NCBI GenBank assembly: GCA_013364255.1
Contig: CP054936.1
Coordinates: 2,882,853 to 2,946,852, forward strand
Source: Streptomyces seoulensis
GTDB lineage: Bacteria; Actinomycetota; Actinomycetes; Streptomycetales; Streptomycetaceae
Reading direction: 5' to 3'
Length of the DNA: 64,000 nucleotides
The first letter of the stretch is position 1, and each line of letters starts with the position of its first letter. The position numbers and the translations under genes were made by a program. Positions 10,118 to 18,358 of this stretch are shown one piece after another. Below the pieces are notes generated by a model. The model was not told the origin of the DNA. It ran no database searches and saw nothing but the letters and a program-made list of their open reading frames with translations.

Positions 10118-11224
10118 GTGATCGAGCTCGAGGGGGTTCCCGAGCTGATCGACCCGGTCATGGTGGCCGCGTTCGAGGGCTGGAACGATGCCGGCGACGC
10201 CGCTTCGACCGCGGTCGCGCATCTGGAGCGGGAGTGGAAGGGCGAGGTGTTCGCGGCACTGGACGCCGAGGACTACTACGACTTCCAGGTGAACCGCCCC
10301 ACGGTGTTCATGGACGGCGGCGTGCGCAAGATCACTTGGCCGACGACCAGGCTCTCGGTGGTCCGGGTCGGCGGCGACAAACCCCGTGACCTGGTGCTGG
10401 TGCGCGGGATCGAACCGTCCATGCGCTGGCGTTCGTTCTGCAACGAGCTGCTGGGCTTCGCGCACGAACTCGGCGTGGAGCTGGTGGTCGTGCTGGGCGC
10501 GCTGCTCGGCGACACCCCGCACACCCGCCCGGTCCCGATCAGCGGGACCACCTCGGACGCGGACCTGGCCCGCCGGATGGACCTGGAGGAGACCAAGTAC
10601 GAGGGCCCCACCGGCATCGTGGGCGTCCTCCAGGAGGCGTGCACGCACGCCGGCGTCCCGGCCGTCTCCCTGTGGGCGGCGGTCCCGCACTACGTGTCGC
10701 AGCCGCCCAACCCGAAGGCCACGCTGGCCCTGCTGAACCGCCTTGAGGACCTGCTCGACATCAGGATCCCGCTGGGCGAGCTGCCCGAGGACGCGCGCGC
10801 CTGGCAGGTGGGCGTGGACCAGCTGGCCGCCGAGGACAGCGAGGTCGCCGAGTACGTGCAGACGCTGGAGGAGGCCCGGGACACCGCCGAGCTGCCGGAG
10901 GCGTCGGGCGAGGCGATCGCCCGCGAGTTCGAGCGGTATCTGCGGCGCCGGGACGGCGGCGGCCCGACGGCGGGCGGCCACGCCACGGCGGACGGCGGCG
11001 ACGCCGGCTCCTACCTGCGCGAGGGCCCCGGCGGCCGCACCCGCCCGCCGATGCCGTCGAGGCCGGAGCCGGAGCAGCCGGAGGCCGACCCGCGGGCGGG
11101 GACGGAGCCGAAGGGCGACGCCGGCTCCGGGCCGGAGACCGGTCCGCGCGCGCGGCGCGAACCCCGGCCGGAGACCGATCCGGCGCCGGACGACGACTCG
11201 GACGGCTCCTCCGACGAGGACTGA
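10118..11224 (+). CDS. PAC2-family protein
   Basis: This is a 368-residue protein of the PAC2 (proteasome assembly chaperone 2-like) family, widespread in actinobacteria with no settled function. The PAC2 core runs from residue 1 to ~270 (VAAFEGWNDAGDAAS, LVRGIEPSMRWRSFCNELL, VVLGALLGDTPHTRPVPISG, GIVGVLQEACTHAGVPAVSLWAAVPHYVSQPPNPKATLALL). The last ~90 residues are a Gly/Pro/Asp/Arg-rich tail with no obvious fold. The GTG start at 10118 follows GGAAGGAGG. It is convergent with mshC, and the two share a 19-bp perfect bidirectional terminator. Confidence 0.9.
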   Translation: MIELEGVPELIDPVMVAAFEGWNDAGDAASTAVAHLEREWKGEVFAALDAEDYYDFQVNRPTVFMDGGVRKITWPTTRLSVVRVGGDKPRDLVLVRGIEPSMRWRSFCNELLGFAHELGVELVVVLGALLGDTPHTRPVPISGTTSDADLARRMDLEETKYEGPTGIVGVLQEACTHAGVPAVSLWAAVPHYVSQPPNPKATLALLNRLEDLLDIRIPLGELPEDARAWQVGVDQLAAEDSEVAEYVQTLEEARDTAELPEASGEAIAREFERYLRRRDGGGPTAGGHATADGGDAGSYLREGPGGRTRPPMPSRPEPEQPEADPRAGTEPKGDAGSGPETGPRARREPRPETDPAPDDDSDGSSDED

Positions 11225-11231
11225 GCGGAGA

Positions 11232-11276
11232 AACCGTCAGGGGCGGTGCGCCACGAGCGCACCGCCCCTGACGGTT
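11232..11276. terminator. Bidirectional terminator between PAC2 gene and mshC
   Basis: A 19-bp perfect inverted repeat with a 7-nt loop (ccacgag) and AA...TT flanks sits between two convergent genes. It is one of the strongest hairpins in the window. Confidence 0.9.
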
Positions 11277-11331
11277 CTTCCGGCGTCCGTCGGGGCCCGC
11301 CCGGCCGGCGGGCCCCGCGTCACGTCTCAGC

Positions 11332-12561
11332 TCAGAGAGCCACGCCCAGCAGGGCGTCCACGGCCCGCGACACCAGACCGGGCGCGCCCGTTTCCGTGCC
11401 GCCCCGCTCCTCCTGGAGCGCGGCCCAGCGGTCGACCGCGGCGAGCGCGGCCGGGGCGTCGAGGTCCTCGGCGAGGGCGTCGCGGATCTCCTCGACCAGC
11501 TTGTCCGCGGCCGGTCCGTCGGGCCGCGAGACCGCCGCCCGCCAGCGGCCGAGCCGGTCGACGGCGTCCTGGAGCACCTGGTCGGTCCACTCCCAGTCGG
11601 AGCGGTAGTGGTGGGCGAGCAGCGCGAGCCGGATCGCCGCCGGGTCGACGCCGTCGCGCCGCAGCCGGGAGACGAAGACGAGGTTGCCCTTGGACTTGGA
11701 CATCTTCTCGCCGTCGAGGGCGACCATGCCGGCGTGGACGTAGGCCCTGGCCATCGGGAACTCGCCGGTGAGCACCTGGGCGTGCGAGGCGCCCATCTCG
11801 TGGTGCGGGAAGGCGAGGTCGGAGCCGCCGCCCTGGACGTCGAAACCCATCCCGAGGTGGTCGAGGGCGATGGCCACGCACTCGATGTGCCAGCCGGGGC
11901 GGCCCGGACCGAGCGAGGCGCCGTCCCAGCTGGGTTCGCCGTCGCGGGCGGCCAGCCACAGCATCGGGTCGAGCGGGTTCTTCTTGCCGGGCCGGTCGGG
12001 GTCGCCGCCGCGCTCGGCGGACAGCAGCCGCATCGCGGCGGCGTCGAGGCGGGAGACCGAGCCGAAGTGCGGGTCGGACTCGACGGAGAAGTACACGTCG
12101 CCGTCCAGCTCGTACGCCGCGCCCAGGTCCCGCAGTCGCTCCACCAGGGGAACGATGCCGGGTATGGCCTCCACGGCGCCTATGTAGTGCCGGGGCGGCA
12201 GCATCCGCAGGGCGGTCATGTCCTCGCGGAACAGGGACGTCTCCCGCTCGGCCAGCCCGACCCAGTCGATGGCGTCGCGCCGCGCCCGCTCCAGCAGCGG
12301 ATCGTCGACGTCGGTGACGTTCTGGACGTAGTGGACCTGCCGCTTGGTGTCGAGCCACACGCGCTGGACGAGGTCGAACGCGTTGTAGGTCGCCGCGTGA
12401 CCCATGTGGGTCGCGTCGTACGGCGTGATGCCGCAGACGTAGATACGGGCGACGGGACCGGGGGTCAGGGTGACCGGACCCCCGGTCGCGGTGTCGTGGA
12501 TCCTCAGGTCGCGGCCCTGACCAGGCAGGGCGGGGACCTCGGAAGCGGGCCAGGCATGCAT
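11332..12561 (-). CDS. mshC: Mycothiol ligase MshC (Cys:GlcN-Ins ligase)
   Basis: MshC joins cysteine to GlcN-inositol using ATP, the penultimate step of mycothiol synthesis. At 409 residues it is a cysteinyl-tRNA synthetase relative. It has the [16 protein letters not shown] motif (HIGH-like, residues ~41-56), the zinc-binding [15 protein letters not shown] region (~222-236) and EKMSKSKGN (KMSKS, ~290). It lacks the long anticodon-binding C-terminus of CysS and has the Thr-Pro-Tyr-Asp segment typical of MshC. A TACGCT -10-like element ends 6 nt before the ATG at 12561, so the message may be leaderless. The unknown kinase-like/DUF3090/phosphatase trio lies directly upstream on the same strand. 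Confidence 0.95.
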   Translation of the reverse strand: MHAWPASEVPALPGQGRDLRIHDTATGGPVTLTPGPVARIYVCGITPYDATHMGHAATYNAFDLVQRVWLDTKRQVHYVQNVTDVDDPLLERARRDAIDWVGLAERETSLFREDMTALRMLPPRHYIGAVEAIPGIVPLVERLRDLGAAYELDGDVYFSVESDPHFGSVSRLDAAAMRLLSAERGGDPDRPGKKNPLDPMLWLAARDGEPSWDGASLGPGRPGWHIECVAIALDHLGMGFDVQGGGSDLAFPHHEMGASHAQVLTGEFPMARAYVHAGMVALDGEKMSKSKGNLVFVSRLRRDGVDPAAIRLALLAHHYRSDWEWTDQVLQDAVDRLGRWRAAVSRPDGPAADKLVEEIRDALAEDLDAPAALAAVDRWAALQEERGGTETGAPGLVSRAVDALLGVAL

Positions 12562-12655
12562 GTCATGAGCGTAACCGGACCGCGGTCCCGTCCACGAACC
12601 GGACCGGGCCAGTCGGCCGGATAGGCGCTCTTGCCGATTTCGCGCGGGTGTGCAG

Positions 12656-12674
12656 CGCCCCTGAGCGCGGGGCG
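12656..12674 (-). terminator. Short hairpin before mshC
   Basis: A 6-bp stem CGCCCC / GGGGCG with a 7-nt loop lies 10 bp after the stop of the kinase-like gene. It is weak; read-through into mshC is possible. Confidence 0.35.
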
Positions 12675-12684
12675 TGGCGGGCGT

Positions 12685-13515
12685 CTACACCGGCGGCCAG
12701 GGGATCGCCGGCCACTGGCCGCCCGGCTCGGGGTGGACGCCGGAGGCGAGCAGGGCGTCCACCCGCGCGCGGGTGGCGTCCGTCTCGGCCGGGGTGATCA
12801 GCCCGGCCAGGCGGGCGGCCAGGGCGCCGCCCTCGCCCAGGGCGTCGCGCAGCCCCTCCAGGACGCCGACCGCCTCGGCGGGCAGCGGCTCGCCCGCCCA
12901 GCCCCACAGCAGCGTGCGCAGCTTGTCCTCGACGTTGAAGGTGACGCCGTGATCGATGCCGTAGAGCCGGCCGTCCGCCGTGGGCAGCAGGTGGCCGCCC
13001 TTGCGGTCGGCGTTGTTGAGCACCGCGTCCAGCACGGCCAGCCGGCGCAGCCGTTCGTCGTCGGCGTGCACGAGCAGCGCGGTGCGGTCCTCGCCGACCT
13101 CGGCGAAGCCGATGGCCTTCCAGCCCGGTCCGGGTTCCTCGGCGTCGACGAGCGCGAGCAGTTCGGCCTCCGGCTCGGCGTCGATCCACAGCTGGACCAT
13201 GCCCTCGCCGTACGGGCCCTCGCGCAGCACGGTGGGCGGCACCAGGCCCCAGCCGGTGGCCTCGGAGACCTCGTAGGCGGCCACCTCGCGCCCGGCCAGG
13301 GTGCCGTCGGGGAAGTCCCACAGCGGGCGCTCCCCGGCGACCGGCTTGTAGACGCAGGACGCCTCCCGGCCGTCGAGCGCGACCGAGCAGAACAGCGCCG
13401 CGTTGGAGGCCTCGCGGATGCGCCCGCGCACGGTCAGCTCACCGCGCGCCAGCAGTTCGGCGGCGGCCGTCCCGGGCGTCACGCTCCGCGGCGGTATCCG
13501 TTCTGGCGCGGACAT
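12685..13515 (-). CDS. SCO1664-family PI3/4-kinase-like protein
   Basis: This 276-residue protein is found across actinobacteria with unknown substrate. It shows a kinase-like pattern: a Lys-bearing strand (ASCVYKPVAGE, residues ~51-61), an acidic strand (VQLWIDAEPE), a catalytic-loop-like AVLNNADRKGGHLL (~180) and a DFG-equivalent YGIDHGVTF (~200), as in phosphatidylinositol 3/4-kinase-type folds. The ATG at 13515 overlaps the end of the DUF3090 gene by 37 bp, so translation is probably coupled; homologues, as far as I recall, begin MSAPERIPPR as here. Direct kinase activity is inference. It sits in one operon with DUF3090 and a histidine phosphatase, next to mshC. Confidence 0.85.
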   Translation of the reverse strand: MSAPERIPPRSVTPGTAAAELLARGELTVRGRIREASNAALFCSVALDGREASCVYKPVAGERPLWDFPDGTLAGREVAAYEVSEATGWGLVPPTVLREGPYGEGMVQLWIDAEPEAELLALVDAEEPGPGWKAIGFAEVGEDRTALLVHADDERLRRLAVLDAVLNNADRKGGHLLPTADGRLYGIDHGVTFNVEDKLRTLLWGWAGEPLPAEAVGVLEGLRDALGEGGALAARLAGLITPAETDATRARVDALLASGVHPEPGGQWPAIPWPPV

Positions 13516-14069
13516 ACGTGTCCTTCCGGGTCCAGGGGCAGGCTGCACAGCGGGCACGGCGGCCGCCCGGCGTTGACGACGTCGAGGGCGCGTTTGGCGA
13601 AGGCCCGCGCCTGCGTGCCGGTGAGCCGGACCCGCAGCATCGGGGGGCCGTTCTCCTCGTCCTGGAGCAGCCGCTCCTCGGCCTCGGCGAGGTCCTCCTC
13701 GGTGTCGGCGTCCAGCTCCACCAGAGCCTGCGCCTCCACGATCATCCGCTGCTCCTCGCCGTCCCAGGCGAGCGCCATGGTGCCGACCCGGAACTCCTCC
13801 TCGACGGGGGACTCCAGCGGGGCGGTGTCGGCGATCTCGGCGGGGGCCATGGCGGGCACCGGGGCGTTGCCGCCGCTGCGCCGCACCACCTCGTCGAGCA
13901 GTTCGTCCATGCGCTCGGCGAGCGCGGCGACCTGCGTCTTCTCCAGGGCCACACTGGTCACCCGGGGGCCGGCGGCGGCCTGGAGGAAGAACGTACGGCG
14001 TCCGGGCAGTCCGACCGTACCGGCCACGAAGCGGTCCGGGGGGTCGTAGAGGAACACCTGACGGGACAC
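13479..14069 (-). CDS. DUF3090 zinc-ribbon protein
   Basis: This 196-residue protein of family DUF3090 has no known function. It starts MSRQVFLYDPPDRFVAGTVGLPGRRTFFLQA from GTG at 14069. The middle is acidic and probably helical (residues ~115-145). It ends in a zinc-binding CPLCSLPLDPEGHVCPR motif near residues 175-191, giving a treble-cysteine plus His metal site. It lies between the histidine phosphatase gene (107 bp upstream) and the kinase-like gene (37-bp overlap). I recall the same trio near mycothiol genes in mycobacteria, which would make a shared pathway likely. Confidence 0.88.
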   Translation of the reverse strand: MSRQVFLYDPPDRFVAGTVGLPGRRTFFLQAAAGPRVTSVALEKTQVAALAERMDELLDEVVRRSGGNAPVPAMAPAEIADTAPLESPVEEEFRVGTMALAWDGEEQRMIVEAQALVELDADTEEDLAEAEERLLQDEENGPPMLRVRLTGTQARAFAKRALDVVNAGRPPCPLCSLPLDPEGHVCPRQNGYRRGA

Positions 14070-14176
14070 GTCCTGTCTCCATGGGGATCGGGGGTTGGAA
14101 CTGGCTGGGGCGTCGGGGTGACGGGCCCGGGGCCGGTGGGCCGGCGCCGGACGCCTCACCCTACTGCGGCCGACGA

Positions 14177-14863
14177 TCACGGCGCGCCCGCGCCGCCCCC
14201 GACCGGTGCGTCGCCGTCGCCGGGCTCCTCGCGGGGCGCCAGGGAGGCGAAGTCGCCGGTGTCACCGAGGCGTACCAGGAAGGGCCGCAGCCGGGTGTAG
14301 CGGATCGCGGTGACGGAGCAGGGTTCGACCGAGATCCGCTGGAAGAGGTCGAGGTGGAGGCCGAGCGCGTCCGCGACGAGCGACTTGATGATGTCGCCGT
14401 GCGAGCACATCAGGTAGACGGCGTCGGGGCCGTGGTCGCGCTCCACGCGCGCGTTCCACTCGCGCACCGCCTCGGCGGCGCGGTGCTGCATGGCGCGCAT
14501 GGACTCGCCGCCGGGGAACGCCGCCGCCGTGGGGTGCGCCTGCACGACCTCCATCAGCGGCTCGTCCTTGAGTTCGGCGAGCTTGCGGCCGGACCAGTCG
14601 CCGTAGTGGCACTCCCCGATGCGGTCGTCGGTGTGCGCGCTCAGCTCGGGCCGTGCGTCCAGAAGGGGCTGTACGGTCTCCTGGCAGCGCTGCAGCGGGC
14701 TGGTGACGACCTCGGCGATCGGCAGGCCGGCGAGCCGGCCGGGCAGTGCGGCCGCCTGCGTGGCGCCGCGCTCGTCGAGGGCGACGCCGGGCGTCCAGCC
14801 GGCGAGCAGTCCCTCGGTGTTGGCGGTGGAGCGTCCGTGCCTGACGAGGATCAACGTGGGCAT
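14177..14863 (-). CDS. Histidine phosphatase (MSMEG_4193-type phosphomutase family)
   Basis: This 228-residue protein belongs to the histidine phosphatase superfamily. The catalytic RHG triad motif is at the very start (MPTLILVRHGRSTANTEGLLAGW), and partner residues are in GECHYGDWSGRKLAELKDEP (~80-99), PGGESM and the second histidine in MCSHGDIIKSL (~150). It could remove phosphate from a small molecule or a lipid. The ATG at 14863 fits the family start. A longer frame upstream would overlap the divergent corA gene and is not used. It is the first gene of the trio operon. Confidence 0.9.
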   Translation of the reverse strand: MPTLILVRHGRSTANTEGLLAGWTPGVALDERGATQAAALPGRLAGLPIAEVVTSPLQRCQETVQPLLDARPELSAHTDDRIGECHYGDWSGRKLAELKDEPLMEVVQAHPTAAAFPGGESMRAMQHRAAEAVREWNARVERDHGPDAVYLMCSHGDIIKSLVADALGLHLDLFQRISVEPCSVTAIRYTRLRPFLVRLGDTGDFASLAPREEPGDGDAPVGGGAGAP

Positions 14864-14924
14864 GCGGCCAGGGTAGGCGTACAGGCGACTCCGGCGTCGG
14901 CCGGGTGAGAGGAGAACACGCTCC

Positions 14925-15926
14925 GTGATCGTGGACTGTGGCATCTACCGCGACGGGCACCGCAGGGAGGGGCCGGAGGACTTCTCCGACGCCCTGGCCG
15001 AGGCGCGGGCGGCCGGCGGGTTCGTGTGGGTGGGGCTGCACGAGCCGAGCGAGGAGGAGTTCGCGCTGGTCAGCGAGGAGTTCGCGCTGCACGAGCTGGC
15101 GGTGGAGGACGCCCTGAAGGCGCACCAGCGGCCCAAGCTGGAGGTCTACGACGACTCGCTGTTCGTGGTGCTGAAGCCGGTGGGATACGAGCCGGACAGC
15201 GACACCGTCTCGACCGGTGAGATCATGATCTTCCTGGGCGACTCGTTCGTGGTGACGGTCCGGCACGGCGAGATCGACGGGCTGGCCGCCGTACGGCACC
15301 GGCTGGAGCAGGAGCCGGAGATGCTGGGCAAGGGCCCCACCGCCGTCCTGTACGCCATCGCCGACACGGTCGTCGACCACTACCTGGACGTGGCGACCGA
15401 GCTCCAGACCGACCTGGAGGAACTGGAGGCGGAGGTCTTCTCCCCCGAGCGGGGCGGCTCGCGCAACACCGCCTCGCGGATCTACAACTTCAAGCGGCAG
15501 ATCACCGAGTTCCGGCGCGCCACGGGTCCGTTGGCGCCGCCGATGTCCCGCCTCGGCGGCACCGGCCAGAGCGCCTTCGCCACCGCGGTGCCCTTCGTGG
15601 ACGACGCCGCCCGGCCCTTCTTCCGTGACGTCAGCGACCACCTGACCCGCGTCAACGAGTCCGTGGAGAGCCTGGACCGGCTGGTATCGGACATACTGTC
15701 GGCGCATCTGGCGCAGACCGGGGTCCAGCAGAACGACGACATGCGGAAGATCTCGGCGTGGGCGGCGATGGCCGCCATCCCGACGATGCTCGCCGGCATC
15801 TACGGCATGAACTTCGAGCACATGCCCGAACTGCACTGGGTGTGGGCGTATCCGGCGGTGATCGCGCTGATGGCCGTGCTGGAAGTGGTGCTGTACCGGA
15901 CGTTCAAGCGGCGGGGGTGGCTGTAG
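14925..15926 (+). CDS. corA: CorA-type magnesium/cobalt transporter
   Basis: CorA forms a pentameric channel for Mg2+ and Co2+ in the inner membrane. The 333-residue protein has the long cytoplasmic domain with a helical funnel (QTDLEELEAEVFSPERGGSRNTASRIYNFKRQ), then two C-terminal membrane helices. The first ends in the signature GIYGMNF (~residue 290) and the second carries WAYPAVIALMAVLEVVLYRTF, followed by a basic tail. The GTG start at 14925 follows GAGAGGAG. It is divergent from the phosphatase trio, with only 61 bp between them. A terminator at 16005-16049 follows. Confidence 0.96.
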   Translation: MIVDCGIYRDGHRREGPEDFSDALAEARAAGGFVWVGLHEPSEEEFALVSEEFALHELAVEDALKAHQRPKLEVYDDSLFVVLKPVGYEPDSDTVSTGEIMIFLGDSFVVTVRHGEIDGLAAVRHRLEQEPEMLGKGPTAVLYAIADTVVDHYLDVATELQTDLEELEAEVFSPERGGSRNTASRIYNFKRQITEFRRATGPLAPPMSRLGGTGQSAFATAVPFVDDAARPFFRDVSDHLTRVNESVESLDRLVSDILSAHLAQTGVQQNDDMRKISAWAAMAAIPTMLAGIYGMNFEHMPELHWVWAYPAVIALMAVLEVVLYRTFKRRGWL

Positions 15927-16004
15927 CCGTGGGCGAGGTGGGCGTCCTCATCCGCACCGCGCGGCCGTGACCGGGCGGGGCCCAGGGCGTTGTTACCGGT
16001 GTCG

Positions 16005-16049
16005 GCGGCCGTGGCGGGGAAGCCTCCCCCGAGCCTTCGCCACGGCCGC
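16005..16049. terminator. Bidirectional terminator between corA and the LLM oxidoreductase
   Basis: A 12-bp stem GCGGCCGTGGCG / CGCCACGGCCGC with a 21-nt loop sits between convergent genes. Confidence 0.75.
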
Positions 16050-16064
16050 GGGAACGTGCGCGCC

Positions 16065-17120
16065 TCACGCCAGGCCGGCGCGCTCCAGTGCCTCGGTGCC
16101 GGCGCGCAGGGCGGCGAGCCGCTCGTCCAGGGTGAAGCCCGCGGGGGCGAGGGTCAGCGTGGTCACGCCGGCCGCCGCGTACTCCTTCATCCGGTCGGCG
16201 ATCCGGTCCACGGAGCCGAGCAGGGTGGTCCGGTCGATGAGCTCGTGCGGGACGGCGTCCGCGGCGCCCTGCTTGTCGCCGGACAGGTACTTCTCCTGGA
16301 TCTCGGCGGCCACCTGCTCGTAGCCCATGCGCCGGGCGAGGCGGTTGTAGAAGTTCTGCTTGAAGCTGCCCATGCCGCCGACGTAGAGCGCCGTGTAGGG
16401 GCGGAAGGTGTCGGCGAGCGCGGCCACGTCCTTGTCCTCGCCCAGGGCGAGCGGCAGGGTCGGGCAGACGTCGAAGCCGTCCATCGTCAGGCCCGCCTTC
16501 TCACGGCCGGCCCGCAGCGGCTTGATCGCGGTCTCCTCCAGGTGCTCGGCGGAGGGGAAGATCAGCAGCGCGCCGTCGGCGATCTCGCCGGTCTGCTCCA
16601 GGTTCTTGGGGCCGATGGCGGCGATGTAGAGCGGGATGTGCTCGCGCTGCGGGTGCACGGTCAGCTTGAGCGGCTTGCCGGGGCCGCCGGGCAGCGGCAG
16701 CGTCCAGTGCTCGCCGTCGTGGCTCAGCCGTTCGCGGGACATGGCCTTGCGGACGATCTCGACGTACTCGCGGGTGCGGGCCAGCGGCTTGTCGAACCTG
16801 ACGCCGTACCAGCCCTCGGAGACCTGCGGCCCGGAGACGCCGAGGCCGAGGCGGAACCGGCCGCCGGACAGCGAGTCCAGCGTGGCGGCGGTCATCGCCG
16901 TCATCGCGGGCTGGCGGGCCGGGATCTGGAAGATGGCCGAGCCGACGTCGATGCGCTCGGTCTGGGCCGCGACCCAGGAGAGCACGGTGGCCGCGTCCGA
17001 GCCGTAGGCCTCGGCCGCCCAGCACACGGCGTATCCGAGCCGGTCCGCCTCCTGGGCGACGGCCAGGTTGTCCGCGTCCATCCCGGCGCCCCAGTAGCCG
17101 AGGTTGATCCCGAGCCGCAT
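16065..17120 (-). CDS. LLM-class F420-dependent oxidoreductase
   Basis: This 351-residue luciferase-like (LLM) oxidoreductase probably uses coenzyme F420. The TIM-barrel start MRLGINLGYWGAGMDADNLAVAQEADRLGYAVCWAAEAYGSDA and the LDSLSGGRFRLGLGVSGPQVSEGWYGVRF segment (~residues 83-110) are typical of the F420 branch. The loop YIAAIGPKNLEQTGEIADG carries the expected glycine. The substrate is unknown. The ATG at 17120 is supported by family alignment; the frame stays open upstream through the DnaA-box array, but that part is non-coding. Divergent from the aldo/keto reductase across a 254-bp gap. Confidence 0.92.
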   Translation of the reverse strand: MRLGINLGYWGAGMDADNLAVAQEADRLGYAVCWAAEAYGSDAATVLSWVAAQTERIDVGSAIFQIPARQPAMTAMTAATLDSLSGGRFRLGLGVSGPQVSEGWYGVRFDKPLARTREYVEIVRKAMSRERLSHDGEHWTLPLPGGPGKPLKLTVHPQREHIPLYIAAIGPKNLEQTGEIADGALLIFPSAEHLEETAIKPLRAGREKAGLTMDGFDVCPTLPLALGEDKDVAALADTFRPYTALYVGGMGSFKQNFYNRLARRMGYEQVAAEIQEKYLSGDKQGAADAVPHELIDRTTLLGSVDRIADRMKEYAAAGVTTLTLAPAGFTLDERLAALRAGTEALERAGLA

Positions 17121-17251
17121 GCCGCATCCCCTTACCGATGAGTAACGTGCCTGTGCGGGAGACAGTAGCGCGGGGCGGCTCGGATGCGGCAGACCACGCG
17201 GGTGTGACGGCCGCCTCGCGGGGGCGGCGCGGGGCAGTGCGAGGGCGTCGC

Positions 17252-17337
17252 GGGTTGTCCAGCGGGGGTGTCGCGGGTTGTCCACAGGGGCGGGAACTGG
17301 TCGTCCACAGGGACGGGCGTGGGTTGTCCACAGGGTG
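17252..17337 (+). repeat. Four DnaA boxes in a 23-bp tandem array
   Basis: Four copies of a DnaA-box-like 9-mer are spaced exactly 23 bp apart: TTGTCCAGC at 17255, TTGTCCACA at 17278, TCGTCCACA at 17301 and TTGTCCACA at 17324. Each sits in a GGG-box-AGGG context. Two match the preferred Streptomyces DnaA box TTGTCCACA exactly. The array fills the upstream region of the aldo/keto reductase, ending 42 bp before its ATG. The left part of the gap (17121-17250) shows nothing else. Confidence 0.8.
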
Positions 17338-17374
17338 GCCCACGCCTACCTTTCGGCCAGTAATCTCGGCGTCC

Positions 17375-18358
17375 ATGGAGCAGAGGCATCTCGGCCGTAC
17401 CGGCCTGCGCGTGTCCCGCATCGGGCTCGGCACCCTGACCTGGGGCCGGGGCACCGACGAGCACGACGCCGCGGACATGCTGAAGGCGTTCTGGGAGGCG
17501 GGCGGCACCCTCGTCGACACGGCCGACGTGTACGGCGACGGCGAGGCCGAGTACCTGCTCGGGCGGCTCATGGACGGCCTGGTGCCCCGCCGCGATCTGG
17601 TCATCTCCACGAAAGCGGGCAGCGTCCCCGACCCGGACCGCCGGGTGGACGGCTCCCGCGGCCATCTGCTGGCGGCCCTGGACGCCTCCCTCGCCCGTCT
17701 CGGCACGGACCACGTGGACGTGTGGCACGTGCACGCCTACGACCCCGGGACACCGCTGGAGGAGACCCTCCATGCCTTGGACCTGGCCGTCGGCAGCGGC
17801 CGGGTGCGCTACGCCGGGGTCTCCGACTTCTGCGGCTGGCAGCTGGCCAAGGCGGCGACCTGGCAGCTCGCGGCGCCGGGCGCGCGGACCCGGCTGGCGA
17901 GCACCCAGATGGAGTACTCGCTGCTGCAACGGGGCGTCGAGCGGGAGGTGCTGCCGGCCGCGCTCGACCTGGGCGTCGGACTGCTGCCCTCCTCGCCGCT
18001 GGGCCGCGGGGTGCTGACCGGCAAGTACCGCAACGCGACGCCGTCGGACTCGCGGGGCGCCTCCGAGCAGCTGGCGCCGTTTGTCGAGCCCTATCTCGAC
18101 GACGCGGCGAGCCGCATCGTGGACGCGGTGGCGACGGCGGCGGACGGGCTCGCGGTGACTCCGCTGCAGGTCGCCCTCGCCTGGGTCAGGGACCGGCCCG
18201 GCGTGACCGCGCCGGTCATCGGCCCGCGCACCGTCCAGCAGCTGACGGCGGCGTTGTCAGTGGAGGCGCTTAGTCTTCCTGACGAGATCTGCCGGGCTCT
18301 CGACGATGTGTCGGCGCCCGTGCACCGCTATCCCGATCACGACTGGAGCACGCTGTGA
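17375..18358 (+). CDS. Aldo/keto reductase
   Basis: This 327-residue NADPH-dependent aldo/keto reductase starts MEQRHLGRTGLRVSRIGLGTLTWG. The catalytic tetrad is visible: Asp and Tyr in VDTADVYGDGEAE (~45-57), Lys in LVISTKAG (~79) and His in DVWHVHAYDP (~120). The C-terminal cofactor segment VIGPRTVQQLTAAL is complete. A TAATCT -10-like element at 17361-17366 ends 8 bp before the ATG at 17375, so the transcript could be leaderless. The four-copy DnaA-box array lies just upstream. Its stop overlaps the GTG of the next gene (GTGA), indicating an operon with the RecD2-like protein. Confidence 0.94.
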   Translation: MEQRHLGRTGLRVSRIGLGTLTWGRGTDEHDAADMLKAFWEAGGTLVDTADVYGDGEAEYLLGRLMDGLVPRRDLVISTKAGSVPDPDRRVDGSRGHLLAALDASLARLGTDHVDVWHVHAYDPGTPLEETLHALDLAVGSGRVRYAGVSDFCGWQLAKAATWQLAAPGARTRLASTQMEYSLLQRGVEREVLPAALDLGVGLLPSSPLGRGVLTGKYRNATPSDSRGASEQLAPFVEPYLDDAASRIVDAVATAADGLAVTPLQVALAWVRDRPGVTAPVIGPRTVQQLTAALSVEALSLPDEICRALDDVSAPVHRYPDHDWSTL

